Assembly: GCF_048593165.1 (NCBI RefSeq)
Contig: NZ_CP184271.1
DNA: 64,000 bases
Source: Pectobacterium sp013449375
GTDB lineage: Bacteria; Pseudomonadota; Gammaproteobacteria; Enterobacterales; Enterobacteriaceae
Direction: 5' to 3' (one strand)
Positions 26,488 through 35,885 of this stretch are shown piece after piece (the stretch's first letter is position 1; each line of letters opens with the position of its first letter). A program made the position numbers and the translations under genes. The notes under the pieces are model-generated. The model saw only the letters and a program-made list of their open reading frames with translations, made no database searches and had not been told where the DNA came from.

Positions 26488-29400
26488 ATGTTATGGCGTC
26501 ATCTGTTCCGTAAGAAAGGCAACCATCCGGCCAGCCCGGTTGCATCGGTTTCTGAGATACCGTTGGGGTATGCACTGGAAGCCCGTATGTTGTTTGATGG
26601 GGCGGTTGCCGCCACGGTCGATCAAACCGCAGAGACTCAAGCCACTACCACGCAAACAGCCTCGGCCGAGACGGCCACTCAGACTGACGGTAGCCATGCC
26701 GATGGTACGACTGACCACACTGATTCATCGTCCTCAGGGACCAGTACACAGAGCACAACCTCTGATAGCAGCGAGGTTGTGGCGGTAGCTGGCGAAACTA
26801 CCCATAAAGAAGTGGTGTTTGTTGACACGTCCGTGGCTGATTACCAAACGTTGGTCAATCAGGTGCCTGTCGGAACAGAAGTGGTCTTGCTGGACAGCAG
26901 TAAAGACGGTCTGACACAGATGGCGGAATGGGCGCAAACACACAGCGGTTATGATGCAATCCATATTATTAGCCATGGTGCGGAAGGGCGTATCTATCTG
27001 GGGGGGTTAACCTTAGATACCGCTACGGCTGCAGCTCGACAAAGCGACTTGAGCGCACTTGGCGCGGCGTTGACGGAAACGGGCGATATCCTGCTGTACG
27101 GATGTTCGGTAGCGTCGGGTGACGGTGTGAGTTTTATTGAGGAGATCGCCAGCGCCACTGGCGCGGATGTCGCGGCATCCAGCGATTTGACCGGCAGCGC
27201 AGAAAAAGGCGGGGACTGGACGCTGGAGAAAAGCGTCGGCACTGATGCTATCCAGGCTACGGCCTTATCGTTTGATAATTATCATGAATTGCTGACTATC
27301 GTTTCATTCGACCAGAATGATTTCAGTAGTGGCTCGGGTTTATACAGCAAAACGGTCGGTCCTGCGTCATTCACCATTAACGGGACGGAAGGCTCTTTCG
27401 AGTATAGTTCAGGTAATAGCAGCTATATGGTGTTCGCGGACAGCATGTCGGGCATCACCGCGACCAAAGTGACGATTGCCGTTGCTTCGGGCTACACCTT
27501 CGACCTGACCAGTTTTAGCTATTACACCACTAACACCGATACCATCACCGTGACCTTCACTTATGCCGATAATTCGACAATTACCGGAACACTGACGGCT
27601 ACGGCGAACTCGGATATTACTCTCAGTGATTTCTCCGTGTTTAAGGATGCGTCGAACAATGCCTTGCCGATTTCGGCCAACGACGTGGTTAAAGTGGTGA
27701 TCGCCTCTTCCAACACGTCCGACAATTACTCTTTCGGCACCAATAACTACGATATTTCCGATGTCAAAACCATCACGCCAAAAGACACCACCTCCACGCT
27801 AACCGCTGGTGCCGCCAGTGAAGCGACGACGTTTTCTACCACCGCCACCTCGGTTGCCAGCGCCACCTCATTGCTGGATTTCACGATTACGGATACGGGG
27901 GCATCGGATGGCGTCGCCACTACCGTCAGCGCCTTATACGCGAACGTCAGTGGTACGGCGACATCATCAGAATTGAGTAAGATGACCTTCCTGCTTAGTG
28001 GCCCGGATGCCACCAACGTCGTTGGTACATACGACAGCAGTACGGGCAGAGTTACCTTTTCCGGGCTGAGCTTATCGATTGCTGACGGCGGCAATGAAAC
28101 CTACACCATTAAGGCGTATTACAGCGATAACACCAGCAGTAACGACATTACCGATGGCCACACGGTGATACTGTCCATCAATGCCAGTAATGTGACCACC
28201 GGGTCGGGTAGTTCCACCTTTACTAGCGGGCAGTCCAATGTCACCAACGGCAGCGGTGCCAGCATTGATGTGGCTGCAACCAAACTGATTTATAGCCAAT
28301 CGCCGTCCACCTCCGTGGTCAGTGGCATTAACTTCACCACCCAGCCAGTGCTGATTGCCGTTGACGATAGTGGCAATATCGATACCGATTTCAGCGGCAC
28401 CGTTACCCTGAGCGAAAATGGCAGTGGCTCGTTGACCGGCACCACCTCGGTGACCGCCTCGAACGGTACTGCCACCTTTAGCGGCGTGAAGTACACCTCG
28501 GCCAGTGACAGTGACGCTAATTTCGTGCTGACGGCAGCGTCCGGCAGCCTGGTCAGCGCTACATCGGCATCGATTAATCCCGATGTGGTGGCGACGACGT
28601 TAGTGTTTTCCACCCAGCCAGTGCCTGTCACTATTCAGGATGGGCAAAGTACCGGTTTCAGCACTGTACCGGTAGTGCAGGCGGTCGATGCCAACGGCAT
28701 GGTGGACCAGGATTACACCACCAATATCGTATTGTCGGTCACCGATCCTAATGATGGGACGGTTGATGGCACCGTCAATAGCCTGACGGTCACGTCGGGT
28801 GATCAGGACCCCAGCAGCACCACGGTGACGTTAACGCCATCCGGTGGTATTGCCACCTACACCGGTCTTATCATCCAGTACACCAACAGCGGCAGTACCA
28901 ATACGCTGGCGCTGCGCGCCACGTCAGGTAGCCTGACGGCGGTCAACAGTTCGTCGCTCACCTCGACCTCCAACACCGCACCGGTATTCAGCAACCTGAA
29001 CGGCGGAGCCACCTACACCGAAAACGGCAGCACGGTGGTGATAGACAGCGATGTTACTGTTGCGGATACCGAGCTGGATGCGTTGAACAGCGGGCTTGGT
29101 AACTATAACGGCGCGTCGATAACCATCGCCCGCAACGGTGGGGCCAGCAGTAACGATGTTTTTGGTAATAGCGGGCTACTGGGAACACTAACGCAAGGGC
29201 AAAACTTCACCTACAACGGTACGACGGTGGGCAGCGTCACCACCAATTCGAGCGGTACGCTGGTGCTGACGTTCAACAGTAACGCCACCTCGGCCATCGT
29301 CGATACTGTCTTGCAGTCCATCACCTATACCAACAGTTCCGACAGCCCGCCGAGCAGTGTCACCCTGAGCTGGACGTTTAACGACGGTTCGTTAAATAGT

Positions 29401-31143
29401 GCTGGCACTAATCAGGCGGTGCTTTCCATTACGCCGGTCAACGATGCGCCAACCTTGTCCAGCGGTGCCACGGTCACCCTGACTTCCACAACGGAAGACG
29501 TTACCTCGTCATCCACGGCGGTGTCATCGTTATTGAGTTCTGCCGGTTATGCGGATGTGGACAGCGGTGCGGTGAGCGGTATTGCACTAACAGCACTGAC
29601 TGGCAACGGCACGTGGCAATACTCCACGGACAGTGGGACTAACTGGTTTAGCGTCGGCACGGTATCCAGCTCGTCGGCGTTGCTGCTCAGTGCAACGACG
29701 CAGATTCGCTATGCTCCGGACCGCGCCAACGGCGAAACCGCCACCTTCAGTTTCAGAGCCTGGGATCAGACCAGCGGTACTTCAACCAGCGGTGCAACCA
29801 AAGTATTGGCGGATACATCAACGACTGGCGGCAGCAGCGCCTTCTCCGCTAATAGCGCACAGGCTTCGCTGATGGTGACTTCCGTGAACGATGCACCGGT
29901 GGTCAGTGGTACGCTGACGCCGCAAAGCGTGGCACAGGGCGGCAGCCTGAGCTTTACCCTGCCATCCGGACTGTTTACCGATCCGGATGGCGACACACTG
30001 ACGCTCAGTGCCACACTGGCAGATGGTTCACCGCTGCCAAGCTGGCTCAGCTTTAATGCTGCCACCGGCACCTTCTCCGGTACGCCAGCCAATGGCGATG
30101 TCGGTAACCTGAGCATCAAGGTCACGGCCAATGACGGCGATGCCTCAGTCAGTACCAGCTTTAGCCTGACCGTCACCAACGTGAATGATGCACCGGTGGT
30201 CAGTGGTACGCTGACGGCACAAAGCGTGGCACAGGGCGGCAGCCTGAGCTTTACCCTGCCATCCGGACTGTTTACCGATCCGGATGGCGACACACTAACC
30301 CTCAGTGCCACGCTGGCAGATGGCTCACCGCTGCCAAGCTGGCTCAGCTTTAATGCTGCCACGGGCACTTTCTCCGGTACACCAGCCAATGGCGATGTTG
30401 GCAACCTGACGGTTCGCGTCATCGCCACCGACGCCAGCAATGCCACCGTGAGCACCGCATTCGAACTGACAGTGGCCAACAGCAATGTGAATAATGGTGA
30501 TCCTGAGTTTAGAACCGGCAGCACAGGGCCAACATTGTCTACGTCAACACAATCTCCAGCCATGACGGTCGTACCCAATGCCCCCGTGACGCTAGGTGCA
30601 CTATTTGCTCCAACATCACTCGGATCCCTGAATACCGGCGGAACACCCGATAACACAACCCTAACATCGTCGATTTTTCAGGCCTCTCAGAATATTCAGC
30701 AAACCAGTCGTGTACAAGTCGGTCAGATGGCTGGAGCCGTTGGACAGAGTACCGCCTTAGGCGGAGCCAGTCGGTTTGAAAGCTCTCTGGGATCGTTCCC
30801 TAGCTTCAATAACGGTGGTTCATTGGGGGGAAGTTCTTCGTTGGCTGGGATGTTTTCGGGGCTAAACTTGCCTTCTCTCTCACCAATGGAAGTGTTCTCT
30901 GGCGGAAGTTGGCGTGACATCAGCAGTAGCTCAACCAATACCGAAAGTGTGGCACGGCCTACTGCCCCATCGGAAAATGTGGCGATGGAATTCTCACCGG
31001 GGCTGGAACGACAATTGCAGTACATAGGAGATAGAGAATTACAACGCCTAGACACGATTGAACAAGCATTAGTCGATTTGGAAGTATTCGATCGTATGCA
31101 GGCTGAGCGTGATCAGATCAATAACGATAGGCTGCAAGGATAA
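26488..31143 (+). CDS. Large DUF4347 / cadherin-like repeat surface protein
   Basis: 1551-aa protein with no ordinary signal peptide. Near the N-terminus it has LEARMLFDGAV (residues 30-40), resembling the LEPR-XLL-type motif common at the start of giant exported proteins. A Thr/Ser/Gln-rich linker follows. DUF4347 covers about residues 106-253, with IISHG (His163) and LYGC (Cys206) and ending in GGDWTLE. Long beta-rich Ig-like segments follow, then two nearly identical 99-residue dystroglycan-type cadherin-like repeats (residues about 1133-1330, VNDAPVVSGTL...). The C-terminal domain ends in an alpha-helical acidic stretch. No RTX GGxGxD nonapeptides were seen. I chose the ATG at 26488; an in-frame TTG lies seven codons earlier. 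It is followed 83 bp later by a TolC-like gene. Probably a secreted adhesin-type protein; that role is inferred. Confidence 0.8.
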   Translation: MLWRHLFRKKGNHPASPVASVSEIPLGYALEARMLFDGAVAATVDQTAETQATTTQTASAETATQTDGSHADGTTDHTDSSSSGTSTQSTTSDSSEVVAVAGETTHKEVVFVDTSVADYQTLVNQVPVGTEVVLLDSSKDGLTQMAEWAQTHSGYDAIHIISHGAEGRIYLGGLTLDTATAAARQSDLSALGAALTETGDILLYGCSVASGDGVSFIEEIASATGADVAASSDLTGSAEKGGDWTLEKSVGTDAIQATALSFDNYHELLTIVSFDQNDFSSGSGLYSKTVGPASFTINGTEGSFEYSSGNSSYMVFADSMSGITATKVTIAVASGYTFDLTSFSYYTTNTDTITVTFTYADNSTITGTLTATANSDITLSDFSVFKDASNNALPISANDVVKVVIASSNTSDNYSFGTNNYDISDVKTITPKDTTSTLTAGAASEATTFSTTATSVASATSLLDFTITDTGASDGVATTVSALYANVSGTATSSELSKMTFLLSGPDATNVVGTYDSSTGRVTFSGLSLSIADGGNETYTIKAYYSDNTSSNDITDGHTVILSINASNVTTGSGSSTFTSGQSNVTNGSGASIDVAATKLIYSQSPSTSVVSGINFTTQPVLIAVDDSGNIDTDFSGTVTLSENGSGSLTGTTSVTASNGTATFSGVKYTSASDSDANFVLTAASGSLVSATSASINPDVVATTLVFSTQPVPVTIQDGQSTGFSTVPVVQAVDANGMVDQDYTTNIVLSVTDPNDGTVDGTVNSLTVTSGDQDPSSTTVTLTPSGGIATYTGLIIQYTNSGSTNTLALRATSGSLTAVNSSSLTSTSNTAPVFSNLNGGATYTENGSTVVIDSDVTVADTELDALNSGLGNYNGASITIARNGGASSNDVFGNSGLLGTLTQGQNFTYNGTTVGSVTTNSSGTLVLTFNSNATSAIVDTVLQSITYTNSSDSPPSSVTLSWTFNDGSLNSAGTNQAVLSITPVNDAPTLSSGATVTLTSTTEDVTSSSTAVSSLLSSAGYADVDSGAVSGIALTALTGNGTWQYSTDSGTNWFSVGTVSSSSALLLSATTQIRYAPDRANGETATFSFRAWDQTSGTSTSGATKVLADTSTTGGSSAFSANSAQASLMVTSVNDAPVVSGTLTPQSVAQGGSLSFTLPSGLFTDPDGDTLTLSATLADGSPLPSWLSFNAATGTFSGTPANGDVGNLSIKVTANDGDASVSTSFSLTVTNVNDAPVVSGTLTAQSVAQGGSLSFTLPSGLFTDPDGDTLTLSATLADGSPLPSWLSFNAATGTFSGTPANGDVGNLTVRVIATDASNATVSTAFELTVANSNVNNGDPEFRTGSTGPTLSTSTQSPAMTVVPNAPVTLGALFAPTSLGSLNTGGTPDNTTLTSSIFQASQNIQQTSRVQVGQMAGAVGQSTALGGASRFESSLGSFPSFNNGGSLGGSSSLAGMFSGLNLPSLSPMEVFSGGSWRDISSSSTNTESVARPTAPSENVAMEFSPGLERQLQYIGDRELQRLDTIEQALVDLEVFDRMQAERDQINNDRLQG
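29884..30477 (+). repeat. Two tandem 297-bp repeats inside the DUF4347 protein gene
   Basis: Units at 29884-30180 and 30181-30477 encode 99 residues each (VNDAPVVSGTL ... FSLTVTN / FELTVAN). The DNA is almost identical over the first 230 bp or so and diverges in the last 60, suggesting recent duplication or homogenisation. Confidence 0.9.
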
Positions 31144-31226
31144 AGGGGAGCGTGGGACAAGGTGTTTGTGGCAACAGCAATGACAATAGCAGCCGAAGAA
31201 TAACAACAACGTTCAGGAGTGGAATT

Positions 31227-32735
31227 GTGGCAAAGTTTCAGAAATTTTTCAGTCTCAGCCTCATCGTGATCGCGATGAGTGGTTGTGCGGTTACCAGTCA
31301 ACCCCTTTCGAAAGAACAAAGCGAGCAACGTATCCAGCAGGATAAAGTTGCCATGTTCAGCGACCAGGAGCCAGTCACAGCCCCAATTACGTTGTATGAC
31401 GCGATGGCAAGAGCGCTAAAATACAATCTGGAAGCTCGGCTGAAAGTGATGGAACAGGCGGTCTCACAACAACAACTGGATCTGGCGCGTTATGACATGC
31501 TGCCCCAGATCGCAATGTCGGCAGGGTATGTCGGACGCAGTAATACCAGCGCATCCAGTAGTACCAATATTGCGACTGGCGCACAATCATTAGCACCATC
31601 AACCTCTCTGGATCGTAACCGAGATGTAGCAGACCTGACGATGGTATGGAACGTGTTGGACTTCGGCGTCAGTTATGTCACGGCCAAACAAAAAGCAGAT
31701 CAACGCTGGATAGCCGATGAGCGCAAGCGCAAGGTGGTTCATACTATTATTCAAGACGTGCGTTCGGCGTACTGGCGGGCAGTCGCGGCAGAGCGTCTGC
31801 TAGGGCGGATCGATAGTTTGATCGACCGGGTAAATCAGGCACGCGAAGCCAGTGAACACATGAGTACCCAGCAAGTTGGCGATCCGGTTGAAGCACTCAG
31901 TTATCGCCGTGCGTTGATCGACGCCGTGCGCCAGTTGGAAGAACAGCGTCGTGCATTATCGCTGGCGAAGACTGAGCTGGCGACATTGATGAACCTGCCA
32001 CTGGATAAGCCATATATACTGGCGCTACCAAACGGTAACGACGTGCAAGTGCCGCAATTAAACGTCGATATCAATACGCTGGAACAAACTGCGCTACGCA
32101 GCCGTCCAGAATTGAAGGAACAGGATTATCAGGTACGCGTTCGCACAGCAGAAACCCGTAAATCCTTGTTACGCATGCTTCCAGGACTGGAAATCAGCGC
32201 GGGTGGTCACTACGATAGCAACTCGTTCATCGCTAACCAAAGCTGGGCTGATGTCGGTGTGAAGGTAACCTGGAACCTGTTTAATCTGCTGTCCGGGCCG
32301 ACGGCATACAAAACAGCTCAAGCCAATGAGAAAGTATCAGAAGTTCAACGTCAGGCGATGTCACTGGCGATTATGGCGCAATTGTATATCGCCCGCGCCA
32401 ACTTCAATGAAGCGGTACGGCAGTATAAAACTAGCACTGAATTGCGCGATCTCGACAGCCAGATTGCTGAACAACTGCTCAACCGTTATAAAGCCAACAG
32501 CATTGGCGAATTGCAGTTGATTCAGGGAGAACTGAATGCTCTGAATGCTAGCCTGCGCCAGGATTTGGCCTATGCGGAGCTGCGCAATACCTACGGCCAA
32601 ATTATCTCGACCGTCGGACTGGATTTGCTACCGAAAACGCTCTCTTCCGACCGCTTGGTGGATATCAGTCAAGCATTACGTCAGTCTGAAACTCACTGGC
32701 AGCAAGGTAAGATAGATGAGTTGCAGTCTTTTTGA
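31227..32735 (+). CDS. TolC-family outer-membrane lipoprotein
   Basis: 502-aa outer-membrane efflux protein (OEP/TolC fold), expected to form the outer channel of a tripartite exporter. The N-terminus is a lipoprotein signal peptide (KFQKFFSLSLIVIAMSGC) with the acylated Cys in MSGC. Two repeats of long amphipathic helices follow, each preceded by a beta segment (e.g. VWNVLDFGVSYVTAKQ and VTWNLFNLLSGP), the duplicated OEP architecture. The frame extends back to 31152, but the GTG at 31227 has AGGAG seven bases before it and starts the signal peptide. It is the last gene of the accessory block; a hairpin follows at 32895. Confidence 0.85.
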   Translation: MAKFQKFFSLSLIVIAMSGCAVTSQPLSKEQSEQRIQQDKVAMFSDQEPVTAPITLYDAMARALKYNLEARLKVMEQAVSQQQLDLARYDMLPQIAMSAGYVGRSNTSASSSTNIATGAQSLAPSTSLDRNRDVADLTMVWNVLDFGVSYVTAKQKADQRWIADERKRKVVHTIIQDVRSAYWRAVAAERLLGRIDSLIDRVNQAREASEHMSTQQVGDPVEALSYRRALIDAVRQLEEQRRALSLAKTELATLMNLPLDKPYILALPNGNDVQVPQLNVDINTLEQTALRSRPELKEQDYQVRVRTAETRKSLLRMLPGLEISAGGHYDSNSFIANQSWADVGVKVTWNLFNLLSGPTAYKTAQANEKVSEVQRQAMSLAIMAQLYIARANFNEAVRQYKTSTELRDLDSQIAEQLLNRYKANSIGELQLIQGELNALNASLRQDLAYAELRNTYGQIISTVGLDLLPKTLSSDRLVDISQALRQSETHWQQGKIDELQSF

Positions 32736-32894
32736 GATCTCTGGCGATTCAAACAACACTATTATCTGAGCATTCACAGTACAATACGCCGTATGCATTC
32801 TATTTAAGCGTCAACTTAATGCGTATATACCCTATTACTTCACACATAGGGTTAATACTACTGTCATAGACAGTAATCAATGGCGATAAGTCTT

Positions 32895-32925
32895 CCACTC
32901 CGGTAACACATAACTACCGGAGTGG
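32895..32925 (+). terminator. Hairpin after the TolC-like gene
   Basis: A perfect 11-bp stem CCACTCCGGTA/TACCGGAGTGG with a 9-nt loop is followed by ATTTAA. It lies in the 413-bp gap before argP, where no other gene is visible. Confidence 0.65.
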
Positions 32926-33148
32926 ATTTAACACTGCCCTCATGTTGTATATACCCAGCTCAAAGTCAGTGTCTCTTGCTAAATGCCCTTTTCAGCTTAT
33001 ATAGAGAAATGCATGCGCTGGTTTTGTCAGAAACAACATGTTCTCTTTGTCCAACAAAAGCACTGGCAAAATAAGATTTCTGCATGGCAAATCAGCAAAA
33101 TGTGGCATAGTGAAAAAAAACAGGCTCATTCAGAGGATTTTGACTTTC

Positions 33149-34042
33149 ATGAAACGCCCGGACTATCGAACGCTTCAGGCTCTGGATGCCGTCATCCGCG
33201 AGCGTGGTTTTGAGCGCGCCGCCCAAAAATTGTGTATTACTCAATCTGCCGTTTCACAACGTATCAAGCAATTGGAAAACCTGTTCGGCCAGCCGCTTTT
33301 GGTCAGAACCATTCCCCCCCGCCCGACGGAACAAGGGCAAAAGCTGCTGGCGCTGCTGCATCAGGTTGAGCTGCTGGAAGAAGAGTGGCTGGGCAATGAA
33401 ACCAATAGCGATATCCCGCTGCTGCTGTCGCTGGCGGTGAACGCCGACAGTCTGGCAACTTGGCTGCTGCCCGCATTACAACCAGTGCTGGTCGATTCAC
33501 CAATTCGCCTTAACTTGCAGGTAGAAGATGAAACGCGCACGCAGGAAAGACTGCGCCGAGGTGAAGTGGTAGGGGCGGTGAGTATTCAGTCCCAGCCGCT
33601 GCCGAGCTGTCTGGTGGATAAACTGGGCGCACTGGATTATCTGTTTGTGGCCTCTCCGACCTTTGCCGCCCGCTATTTTCCCAATGGCGTGACGCGTTCG
33701 GCGCTGCTGCGCGCACCTGCGGTCGCCTTCGACCATCTGGATGATATGCATCAGGCTTTTTTACAGCAAAACTTTGATTTATCACCGGGCAGCGTTCCCT
33801 GCCACATCGTGAATTCATCAGAAGCCTTTGTACAACTGGCTCGACAAGGTACGACCTGCTGCATGATCCCGCATCTGCAAATCGAGAAAGAACTGGCCAA
33901 TAACGAGTTAGTCGACCTGACGCCGGGGTTGTTTCAGCGGCGGATGCTCTACTGGCACCGCTTTGCGCCAGAAAGCCGGATGATGAGAAAAGTCACTGAC
34001 GCCCTGCTCACGCACGGCCATCAGGTACTGCGCCAGTCATAA
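33149..34042 (+). CDS. argP: LysR-type regulator ArgP (IciA)
   Basis: Transcription activator that responds to lysine and arginine; in E. coli it activates argO and other genes. The 297-aa length equals E. coli ArgP. The N-terminal winged helix-turn-helix (FERAAQKLCITQSAVSQRIKQLE) is at about residues 18-42, and a periplasmic-binding-like effector domain follows. The frame is open for 37 codons upstream, but the ATG at 33149 (MKRPDYRTLQALDAV) fits the family and follows AGAGGA. Its usual target argO lies two genes away. The normal neighbour upstream in E. coli, rpiA, is not here. Confidence 0.95.
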   Translation: MKRPDYRTLQALDAVIRERGFERAAQKLCITQSAVSQRIKQLENLFGQPLLVRTIPPRPTEQGQKLLALLHQVELLEEEWLGNETNSDIPLLLSLAVNADSLATWLLPALQPVLVDSPIRLNLQVEDETRTQERLRRGEVVGAVSIQSQPLPSCLVDKLGALDYLFVASPTFAARYFPNGVTRSALLRAPAVAFDHLDDMHQAFLQQNFDLSPGSVPCHIVNSSEAFVQLARQGTTCCMIPHLQIEKELANNELVDLTPGLFQRRMLYWHRFAPESRMMRKVTDALLTHGHQVLRQS

Positions 34043-34065
34043 CGCCTTTATGTTTCAGTAAAATG

Positions 34066-34093
34066 CCACAGGCCTGTCTGAGCAGGCCTGTGG
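34066..34093. terminator. Bidirectional hairpin between argP and yggE
   Basis: The perfect 11-bp stem CCACAGGCCTG/CAGGCCTGTGG has a 6-nt loop and lies between convergent genes. The T-run is weak on both sides. Confidence 0.65.
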
Positions 34094-34119
34094 GTATTAT
34101 TAACGAGTGAGAACAGTGC

Positions 34120-34848
34120 TTACTGTGTACGCTGTAGCTCAAAGACAACATCCACCTGATCGTCAAAGTGAATGGTTTGCTGTTCATAGGTTTGCGCCGC
34201 TTCACTTTGCACCGCCGCATCTGCCGTTTTAAACATTCGCGCCATTGGCATCGGCTGATAGTTGGCAACGTGGTAACGAACACTGTAAATCGGCCCCAGC
34301 TTGGCGTTAAAGCCCTGCGCCAGCGCGGCGGCCTGACTCGTCGCCTGCTCAATGGCTTTCTTACGCGCTTCATCACGATAGACTTCTGGATTGGCAACGC
34401 CTAATTCTACCGTGCGAATCTCATTCAGCCCCGATTTCAACGCCCCATCCAGCAGTTCATTCAGTTTGTCTAACTGGCGCAGCGTCACTTCCACTTGACG
34501 CACGGCACGGTAGCCTTTCAGCACCGAACCGCCCGTTTTCAGATAGTCATATTCTGGCTGTGTACGTAAATTGGCGGCATTAATATCCTTTTTCTCAATG
34601 CCATTTTTACCTAGAAAATCAAAATATTGTGCAACACGGGCATCGACCTGCTTTTTCGCTTCCGCCGCATCCTTCGATGACACACTGACTTCAATCGCCA
34701 GACGAGCGATATCCGGCGTCGCATCTACGCTAGATGTCCCTGACGTCACGATATGCGGGCCATCCGGCAGTTCCGCAGCCTGAGCGGCCATCGATATACC
34801 GCCCAATCCTACCGCAGCGACCAGCGCCAGTGCATTTAGCTTCATCAT
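34120..34848 (-). CDS. yggE: SIMPL-domain periplasmic protein YggE
   Basis: Exported protein of the SIMPL (DUF541) family; E. coli YggE is associated with reduced oxidative stress, mechanism unknown. The precursor is about 242 aa, with a signal peptide ending in AAQA before AELPDGPHIVTSGTSSVDATPD. The region NAANLRTQPEYDY...KGYRAVRQVEVTLRQLDKL is typical. Three starts are possible: GTG 34860, ATG 34848 and ATG 34845. I list 34848. It lies between argP and argO, as in E. coli. Confidence 0.9.
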   Translation of the reverse strand: MMKLNALALVAAVGLGGISMAAQAAELPDGPHIVTSGTSSVDATPDIARLAIEVSVSSKDAAEAKKQVDARVAQYFDFLGKNGIEKKDINAANLRTQPEYDYLKTGGSVLKGYRAVRQVEVTLRQLDKLNELLDGALKSGLNEIRTVELGVANPEVYRDEARKKAIEQATSQAAALAQGFNAKLGPIYSVRYHVANYQPMPMARMFKTADAAVQSEAAQTYEQQTIHFDDQVDVVFELQRTQ

Positions 34849-35065
34849 ACCTCGCTTCACACTCTCTCCTTACTTATGTTTCGTCACGTATGCCGCTGGC
34901 AGATTGTCTGTGCCAACACGGTATCTTCCAAAATGAAAGAGACAAGACGGACGGCTTCACCGACCAACATAACGCATTACTAACTCCACACAATATAGGT
35001 GAATTTCTGAAACCTAGATGTCTTTCTGAAGCCTAGCGTGAGGAGATGTCATTTATTTCCAGCCA

Positions 35066-35680
35066 TTATTGCCAGCCGTGACGCGCCAGTTGCAAGGCAA
35101 TGCCCCACATCACTACGCCGACACAAAAGTTGATTCCCCGTTGTACCCGTGGCGTATTCAGCCACGGTGCCAGCCAGGCGGCCAATAGCGCCAGCGCAAA
35201 GAACCAGGTGAAAGACGCGGTCATCGTCCCTAGCGCAAACCATCTGCGGGCATCGCCTGCAAACTGGCTCCCCAGACTCCCCAGCACCACAAACGTATCC
35301 AGGTAGACATGTGGATTAAGCCAGGTCACGGCCAGCATGGTAGCAATAATGCGCCAGCGGCTTTGTTTCATTACCTCGGCGCTGGCGAGCGTAATATTTT
35401 TGCTGAAAGCTGTTTTCATCGCTCCCCAACCAAACCAGAGCAGGAACGCAACGCCGCCCCAGGTCACTGCCGCCAACAATAGCGAAGACTGGCTGAGCAA
35501 TGCGCTGCCGCCAAAAACGCCTGCGGTAATCAACACCATATCGCTCAAAGCACATAACAGCGCCACCATCAGGTGATATTGCTGGCGAATCCCCTGATTC
35601 ATCACAAACGCATTCTGCGGCCCCAAAGGCAAAATCATCGCTGCCCCTAACAGAACGCCCTGTAAATACACCGCCCACAT
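35066..35680 (-). CDS. argO: L-arginine exporter ArgO
   Basis: LysE-family inner-membrane exporter of arginine (and canavanine), induced by ArgP. The 204-aa protein has about six hydrophobic helices and the family signature LPLGPQNAFVMNQGIR near residues 19-34. The C-terminal LARHGWQ is a few residues shorter than in E. coli (211 aa). The region upstream (35681-35830) should hold the ArgP-dependent promoter. Confidence 0.93.
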   Translation of the reverse strand: MWAVYLQGVLLGAAMILPLGPQNAFVMNQGIRQQYHLMVALLCALSDMVLITAGVFGGSALLSQSSLLLAAVTWGGVAFLLWFGWGAMKTAFSKNITLASAEVMKQSRWRIIATMLAVTWLNPHVYLDTFVVLGSLGSQFAGDARRWFALGTMTASFTWFFALALLAAWLAPWLNTPRVQRGINFCVGVVMWGIALQLARHGWQ

Positions 35681-35830
35681 ACTTCTCTCCTCCCCCGTTT
35701 GTTGTTATCGCGGAGGAGTTTATGGAAGCCGATTAAATAAGTGAAATTGAATATTCTAACACTACATTAGCTAAGCTAATGTGCTGACAGTAGGTAAAGC
35801 GAGGTTGAATGAGAAGACGATGCCTGATGA

Positions 35831-35860
35831 GGCACCATGCTCATGTCAGGGCATGGTGCC
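35831..35860. terminator. Hairpin between mscS and argO
   Basis: The 10-bp stem GGCACCATGC/GCATGGTGCC has a 10-nt loop and lies about 25 bp past the mscS stop codon. It lacks a T-run, so termination here is tentative. Confidence 0.5.
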
Positions 35861-35885
35861 TATTTGGGTGCGTATGTCAGCGAGT

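Noticed and set aside
29766..30656. 296-codon frame antisense to the cadherin-like repeats
   Set aside because: It mirrors the repetitive Thr/Ser-rich coding sequence on the other strand; compositional artefact.
26488..31143. Classical RTX toxin or adhesin
   Set aside because: No GGxGxD calcium-binding nonapeptides and no linked ABC transporter were seen.
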